Shown: positions 5,690-9,291 of the stretch, in pieces | Numbering within the stretch: position 1 is the first letter of the stretch | Layout of the letters: each line of letters begins with the position of its first letter | Source: an uncultured Clostridia bacterium | GTDB lineage: Bacteria > Bacillota > Clostridia > HGM11514 | Assembly (NCBI GenBank): GCA_902478725.1 | Contig: CABSMD010000090.1 | Span: forward strand, 1 to 9,291 | DNA length: 9,291 nt | Direction: 5' to 3' | Program-made: the position numbers and the translations under genes | The notes under the pieces: generated by a model | Told to the model about the DNA's origin: nothing | The model's database searches: none | What the model saw: only the letters and a program-made list of their open reading frames with translations

Positions 5690-6790
5690 TTATGCTTCCC
5701 TGATCCGGGCGATATAAAACGCGTTGTCGCTTCCATAGCGTTCACAGCCAATTGGCTGCATCCATTCCGCGACTGTGACCCACGCCTTGTTTTCCCCAAG
5801 CTGGCTTACGCCGAAATTCCCAAGCCGCGCGCCGCGCTGCGGCACAAGCGGCGTTTCGGTTTCCCGCACCAGGCAGACTCGCTCGGTATCCACCCGAGCG
5901 ATCATAAGGGGTGCCCGGTGGCGGAACACGTGGTCGTTTTGCAGACCGCGGCGCGTATACACAAGATATAAATGACGGTTGAGCGTAACAAAATGCTGCT
6001 GGGTGTTATAATTGCCGATCTCCTCCCCCGTTTCCCACTGCCAGGGCTTGACGGTTTCAAAGGAAGAGACCGAATCCCCCACACAAACATACCCCTTTGT
6101 GTCCGTGCGCAGGGTCATAAAATATCTTCCGTCCGCAAACGTTATGGACGGCTCATAGGCTCCTCTGTTTTCCCTGTCCGCGCACACGGGCGGGGAAATC
6201 TCCCTGACCTGCAGCCGCGCGCCGTCGAATCCAAGCGTCATGACCGCGCTCTGATAAAAAGATTCATCGGGCGCTTTAAAATAAAACGGCAGGAGGATGT
6301 CTCCATTTGGCAGGTCGAAACGCTGTGCGGACCCTGCCCCGCTGTCCAAATAAAAATCCTTGTCTGGCATGGCAAGCATATGCCATTCCCCAAACCGTCC
6401 TGTCCGGTCGTCATAAACGCTGTAACAGGTGTCACGGCGGCGCGGTTTCGCGATCGCACCTGTATCATCATAGCGGGTGGTTTGGCCGATTCCGAGCAGT
6501 TTGCCTGCCTTTTGGTGGTAAGCCGGTACAAAATCACAGCAGACCAGATGCTGTCCGTTATCCAGCCGTTGCGAAAACGCGGATTCCATCTCCGGCTCTG
6601 TCCATGTCGCGCCCGCGTCAAAGCTCTTCATGCTGTGCAGGGGGCCGAACAGGTCGATGCCCGAGAGCGTAAGTTTTTGCGAGGTCATCACAAATTCCCC
6701 GTTTTTGACCCTATCCCCGCGCAGATGCACAAAACATGATTTCTTGTCATACCCATGACGAATGATATCCGTTTCAACAATCAAACCCAT
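5690..6790 (-). CDS. Sialidase-fold (BNR/Asp-box) protein of unknown substrate
   Basis: A 366-residue protein that I place in the non-viral sialidase/neuraminidase-like beta-propeller superfamily. It has one clear Asp box, SFDAGATW (residues 56-63, pattern S-x-D-x-G-x-x-W), and a degenerate second, SVYDDRTGRFGEW (124-136). A central GAYEPSITFADGRYFMTLRTD (210-230) is a stretch common in uncharacterised members. Repeated hydrophobic strands with DG or NG turns fit blades of a propeller. There is no signal peptide or membrane segment, so it should be cytoplasmic, unlike secreted sialidases. The usual FRIP-type arginine motif and the full catalytic set of true sialidases are not recognisable, so calling it an exo-sialidase would go too far; it could be another glycosidase or a lyase. 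ATG 6790 lies 6 nt after the mutY stop. Its Shine-Dalgarno GGGGTGA (6803-6797) contains that stop, so translation is probably coupled. Confidence 0.72.
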   Translation of the reverse strand: MGLIVETDIIRHGYDKKSCFVHLRGDRVKNGEFVMTSQKLTLSGIDLFGPLHSMKSFDAGATWTEPEMESAFSQRLDNGQHLVCCDFVPAYHQKAGKLLGIGQTTRYDDTGAIAKPRRRDTCYSVYDDRTGRFGEWHMLAMPDKDFYLDSGAGSAQRFDLPNGDILLPFYFKAPDESFYQSAVMTLGFDGARLQVREISPPVCADRENRGAYEPSITFADGRYFMTLRTDTKGYVCVGDSVSSFETVKPWQWETGEEIGNYNTQQHFVTLNRHLYLVYTRRGLQNDHVFRHRAPLMIARVDTERVCLVRETETPLVPQRGARLGNFGVSQLGENKAWVTVAEWMQPIGCERYGSDNAFYIARIREA

Positions 6791-6796
6791 GTCGTA

Positions 6797-7897
6797 TCAC
6801 CCCATCTGTAAATCGAGAAATCCGGTATACACCGCAAACGCGGACGGCAGGGCGTAGGATTCACGAATAACCCGCCACGGCTTCCACACCAGACCGCCCT
6901 GTTCCATGGCATTCTCAGATCGCGGCCCTTCTCCGCCATGTTCCGGGTTCCCTCTTGACGGCGTTCCGACCTCCGCCAGATACGCGGTCATATGCCATTC
7001 CTTATGGCTAAAAACATGTTTAGCCGGCATCAGCTTTTCGATTTTTTGTATCTGAAACCCATAGCCTTCCAAAACCTGTTTTGCCTGTCCTTTGGTTAAG
7101 TGTCCCTCCAGATTGGGAAATTCCCACAGTCCGGCAAGCAGGCCGCTTTCCTCCCGTTTAGAGACCGCAATTTTGTCTCCTGACCGGAGCAAAAGCACCG
7201 TCCGCTTTTCGACCTTACGGGCGGCCTTTCCATCCTTTACCGGAAGAAGAGCTGCAATATCGCGCGTATACCCCTCGCATTCCTGCCGCAGGGGACACTC
7301 CGCGCATTTCGGCTCGCCGTTTGACAGGCAGACCACCGCGCCGAGCTCCATCAATGCCTGGTTGAAGTCGCCGGCGCGCTCCCTGGGGATGATCTCCTCA
7401 ATGGCCCCGGCGACCCTCTTTCTGACCTCTGGCCGGCTGACGTTATCCTCGCTCGCCTCCAGCCGCGCCGCCACCCGCAGGACGTTTCCGTCCACCGCCG
7501 GCGCCGCTTCACCAAAGGCGATGGAAGCAACCGCGCCCGCCGTATACGGCCCGATACCGGGCAAGCGCAGAAGGCTTTGGTAATCGCCCGGCATCTCCCC
7601 GCCGTACTCCTCCATCACCATCCGCGCCGCCTTTTGCAGGTTGCGCGCGCGGTTGTAATAGCCCAATCCCTCCCAAAGCTTCATGAGCGTCTGCTCGTCC
7701 GTTCCGGCAAGTGAGGCGATATCGGGCAATGTAGCGATAAACCGTTCAAAATACGGCTTAACCGCCTCCACCCGCGTCTGCTGCAGCATGATTTCAGACA
7801 GCCAAACCCGGTACGGAGTCGGCTCACTGCGCCAGGGCAGTACCCGCGCATTGCAGTCATACCACGCAAGCAGGGGAGCTACGATCCGTCTATTCAT
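6797..7897 (-). CDS. mutY: A/G-specific adenine DNA glycosylase
   Basis: A complete 366-residue base-excision repair enzyme that removes adenine opposite 8-oxoguanine. The catalytic Glu lies in SEIMLQQTRVEAV (Glu35). The helix-hairpin-helix LPGIGPYTAGAVASIAFGE (112-130) leads to the catalytic Asp in AVDGNVLRV (Asp136). Four cysteines for the [4Fe-4S] cluster follow at 190, 198, 201 and 207, spaced C-x7-C-x2-C-x5-C, one residue more in the first gap than in E. coli. The C-terminal MutT-like domain that recognises oxoG shows SGLLAGLWEFPNLEG and KHVFSHKEWHM. An insert rich in G, P, E and S (about residues 317-341) sits in that domain. The ATG at 7897 overlaps the end of the ABC transporter by 8 bp, with GGAGGA 8 nt upstream. 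The BNR gene follows after 6 nt. Confidence 0.96.
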   Translation of the reverse strand: MNRRIVAPLLAWYDCNARVLPWRSEPTPYRVWLSEIMLQQTRVEAVKPYFERFIATLPDIASLAGTDEQTLMKLWEGLGYYNRARNLQKAARMVMEEYGGEMPGDYQSLLRLPGIGPYTAGAVASIAFGEAAPAVDGNVLRVAARLEASEDNVSRPEVRKRVAGAIEEIIPRERAGDFNQALMELGAVVCLSNGEPKCAECPLRQECEGYTRDIAALLPVKDGKAARKVEKRTVLLLRSGDKIAVSKREESGLLAGLWEFPNLEGHLTKGQAKQVLEGYGFQIQKIEKLMPAKHVFSHKEWHMTAYLAEVGTPSRGNPEHGGEGPRSENAMEQGGLVWKPWRVIRESYALPSAFAVYTGFLDLQMG

Positions 7898-9291
7898 GCT
7901 CTATATCCTCCGCTAAAAACACACCCGCACCGTCCGGGTCGGACATGCTGTAAAGCTTGTAATACACGCCCTGCCGCTTCATCAGCTCCGCGTGACTCCC
8001 CTGCTCCACGATCCCATCCTCAGTCAGCACCAGAATCACCGCGGCGTTTCGGATCGTGGAAAGCCGGTGGGCGATCGTAAAGGTCGTCCGTCCCTTTGCC
8101 AGCCGTTCGAGCGACTGCTGCACGATCCGTTCGCTCTCATTGTCGAGCGCCGAGGTCGCCTCATCCAGAATCAATACCGGCGGGTTCTTCAAAAATACCC
8201 GGGCAATGCTGATCCTCTGCTTCTGCCCGCCGGACAGCTTCACACCGCGCTCCCCGACATAGGTGTCATACCCGTCGGCGAGCTGGGTGATAAACTCGTG
8301 CGCTCCGGCCTGCTTCGCAGCCTCAATGACCTCCTCACGAGAAGCGCCTGGCCTGCCATACTCGATGTTGTCGTAAACCGAGCCGGAAAACAGATAAACC
8401 TCCTGCTGTACCATGCCGATCTGGGACCGCAGCGAGTACAGCGTCACGTCCTTGATATCCTGTCCGTCGATCCGAATTTTGCCCGAGGTAACATCGTAAA
8501 ACCGTGGGATCAGGTTACAAAGGGTCGTTTTGCCGCTGCCGGACGGCCCGACGAGAGCGATATTCTCCCCCGGCTCAACCTGTAGATTGATGTTTGTCAA
8601 AACATTTTCGTGGTTGTCGGAATACCGGAAGCCCACATGGTCAAAAACAATTTCGCCCTTTACCTTTTTCAGCGGCACCGCGCCCGGCGCGTCCACGATG
8701 TCGGATGGGGTGTCCATCACCTCAATAAACCGTTCGATGCCGGTCATGCCGCGCTGAAACTGCTCGGTGAATTCCACGATCCGTCGGATCGAGGTCAGCA
8801 GTGTGCTGACATAGAGCAGGTACGCCATATAATCTGCCGGCCCGATCTTGCCGTAAATCATAAACAGCGCGCCCGCGACCACCACCACAATGTACATAAT
8901 CCCATCAAAAATGCGGGTGGTGCTCTGAAAACCCGCCATATAGCGGTACATCCTCTTTTTAATGGTCAAAAACCCGTGGTTGCCTTCCCGGAATTTTTCT
9001 TCCTCAATGTGTTCGTTTGCAAACGATTTCACCACCCGCACACCCAGCAGGCTGTCCTCCACCTGGGCGTTCAGTTCGCCGAGCTGCACGCGGGAATCTT
9101 TAAAGGCGCGGCGCATCTTTTTGTTGAAATACATCGAGCAGACCAGCATAATCGGGATAATCGAAAAGATGATCAGCGTCAGCCAGACGTTCATGTAACA
9201 AAGAATCCCAAACGAAACCGCGATCTTGAGAGCCGCGATAAAAAACTCCTCCGGGCAATGGTGCGCAAATTCGGTCACGTCGAACAGGTCG
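7890..9291 (-). CDS. ABC exporter, fused membrane and ATPase domains (MsbA-like), N-terminus outside window
   Basis: The visible 467 residues are the later part of a half-size ABC exporter; about 100-150 N-terminal residues with the first membrane helices are missing. The frame is open to the window edge (reads DLFDVTEFAHHCPEEFF), so a GTG at 9278 is not the true start. Membrane stretches include the region around AVSFGILCYMNVWLTLIIFS and IMYIVVVVAGALFMIYG. The ATPase domain has every motif: Walker A GPSGSGKTT, Q-loop QQEVYLFSG, signature LSGGQKQRISIARVF, Walker B VLILDEATSALD and H-loop TIAHRLSTI. Such proteins act as homo- or heterodimers exporting lipids, drugs or peptides. The intact signature and Walker B indicate a catalytically competent ATPase. 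Substrate is unknown; the DLFDVTEFAHH linker is common in clostridial multidrug/lipid-type members. Its stop overlaps mutY by 8 bp. Confidence 0.93.
   Translation of the reverse strand, partial: DLFDVTEFAHHCPEEFFIAALKIAVSFGILCYMNVWLTLIIFSIIPIMLVCSMYFNKKMRRAFKDSRVQLGELNAQVEDSLLGVRVVKSFANEHIEEEKFREGNHGFLTIKKRMYRYMAGFQSTTRIFDGIMYIVVVVAGALFMIYGKIGPADYMAYLLYVSTLLTSIRRIVEFTEQFQRGMTGIERFIEVMDTPSDIVDAPGAVPLKKVKGEIVFDHVGFRYSDNHENVLTNINLQVEPGENIALVGPSGSGKTTLCNLIPRFYDVTSGKIRIDGQDIKDVTLYSLRSQIGMVQQEVYLFSGSVYDNIEYGRPGASREEVIEAAKQAGAHEFITQLADGYDTYVGERGVKLSGGQKQRISIARVFLKNPPVLILDEATSALDNESERIVQQSLERLAKGRTTFTIAHRLSTIRNAAVILVLTEDGIVEQGSHAELMKRQGVYYKLYSMSDPDGAGVFLAEDIEHE

Noticed and set aside
5972..6739. 255-codon open frame on the plus strand
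   Set aside because: It lies entirely opposite the BNR gene, has a composition rich in Arg, Pro and Cys, shows no recognisable domain, and has no ribosome site. It is an antisense shadow of a GC-rich gene.
7162..7330. The C-x7-C first gap in the MutY iron-sulfur motif as a possible defect
   Set aside because: All four cysteines are present. One extra residue in this gap is, from memory, common in Firmicute MutY proteins, so it is not a sign of a broken cluster.
7992..8585. 197-codon open frame on the plus strand
   Set aside because: It is antisense to the ABC ATPase domain, which has every expected motif; no independent evidence of coding.

Overview
The window is a stretch of chromosome from a spore-forming Firmicute. 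Every gene I can support lies on the minus strand, so the biological reading order runs from high to low coordinates. A complete spoIIAA-spoIIAB-sigF operon, strong G-rich Shine-Dalgarno sites, a typical sigma-H/Spo0A promoter region and a high-GC, codon-biased coding style point to class Clostridia. The combination of moderately high GC and a clostridial butanol-dehydrogenase-type protein suggests an anaerobic fermenter, perhaps Oscillospirales-like. That placement is inference and no marker gene here fixes it.

Layout in transcription order. (1) 9291-5690: the C-terminal two thirds of an MsbA-type ABC exporter (start outside the window) overlaps mutY by 8 bp. mutY is followed after 6 nt by a one-Asp-box sialidase-fold (BNR) protein of unknown substrate. 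These three look translationally coupled. (2) 5619-3780: a free-standing YbaK/ProX-type aminoacyl-tRNA deacylase and then folC (folylpolyglutamate/dihydrofolate synthase). (3) About 180 nt without a gene carries an inverted repeat and then a near-ideal sigma-H promoter with two Spo0A boxes. (4) 3600-2052: spoIIAA, spoIIAB and sigF, the switch that activates sigma-F in the forespore. (5) 1996-1: a phospho-sugar mutase (pgcA type) and the start of an iron-containing alcohol dehydrogenase that runs off the window. A candidate vegetative promoter lies between sigF and pgcA.

How the genes work together: SpoIIAA, SpoIIAB and sigma-F form one partner-switching circuit. SpoIIAB holds sigma-F and phosphorylates SpoIIAA, and dephosphorylated SpoIIAA frees sigma-F. 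The promoter in front of them carries the expected Spo0A/sigma-H input. The other genes are housekeeping (DNA repair, tRNA proofreading, folate, sugar phosphates, fermentation) with no obvious shared pathway.

I saw no RNA genes, CRISPR arrays, insertion sequences, prophage genes or defence genes. Overall this is an ordinary core-genome region. The points most worth a second look are the spoIIA control region and the uncharacterised BNR protein coupled to mutY.
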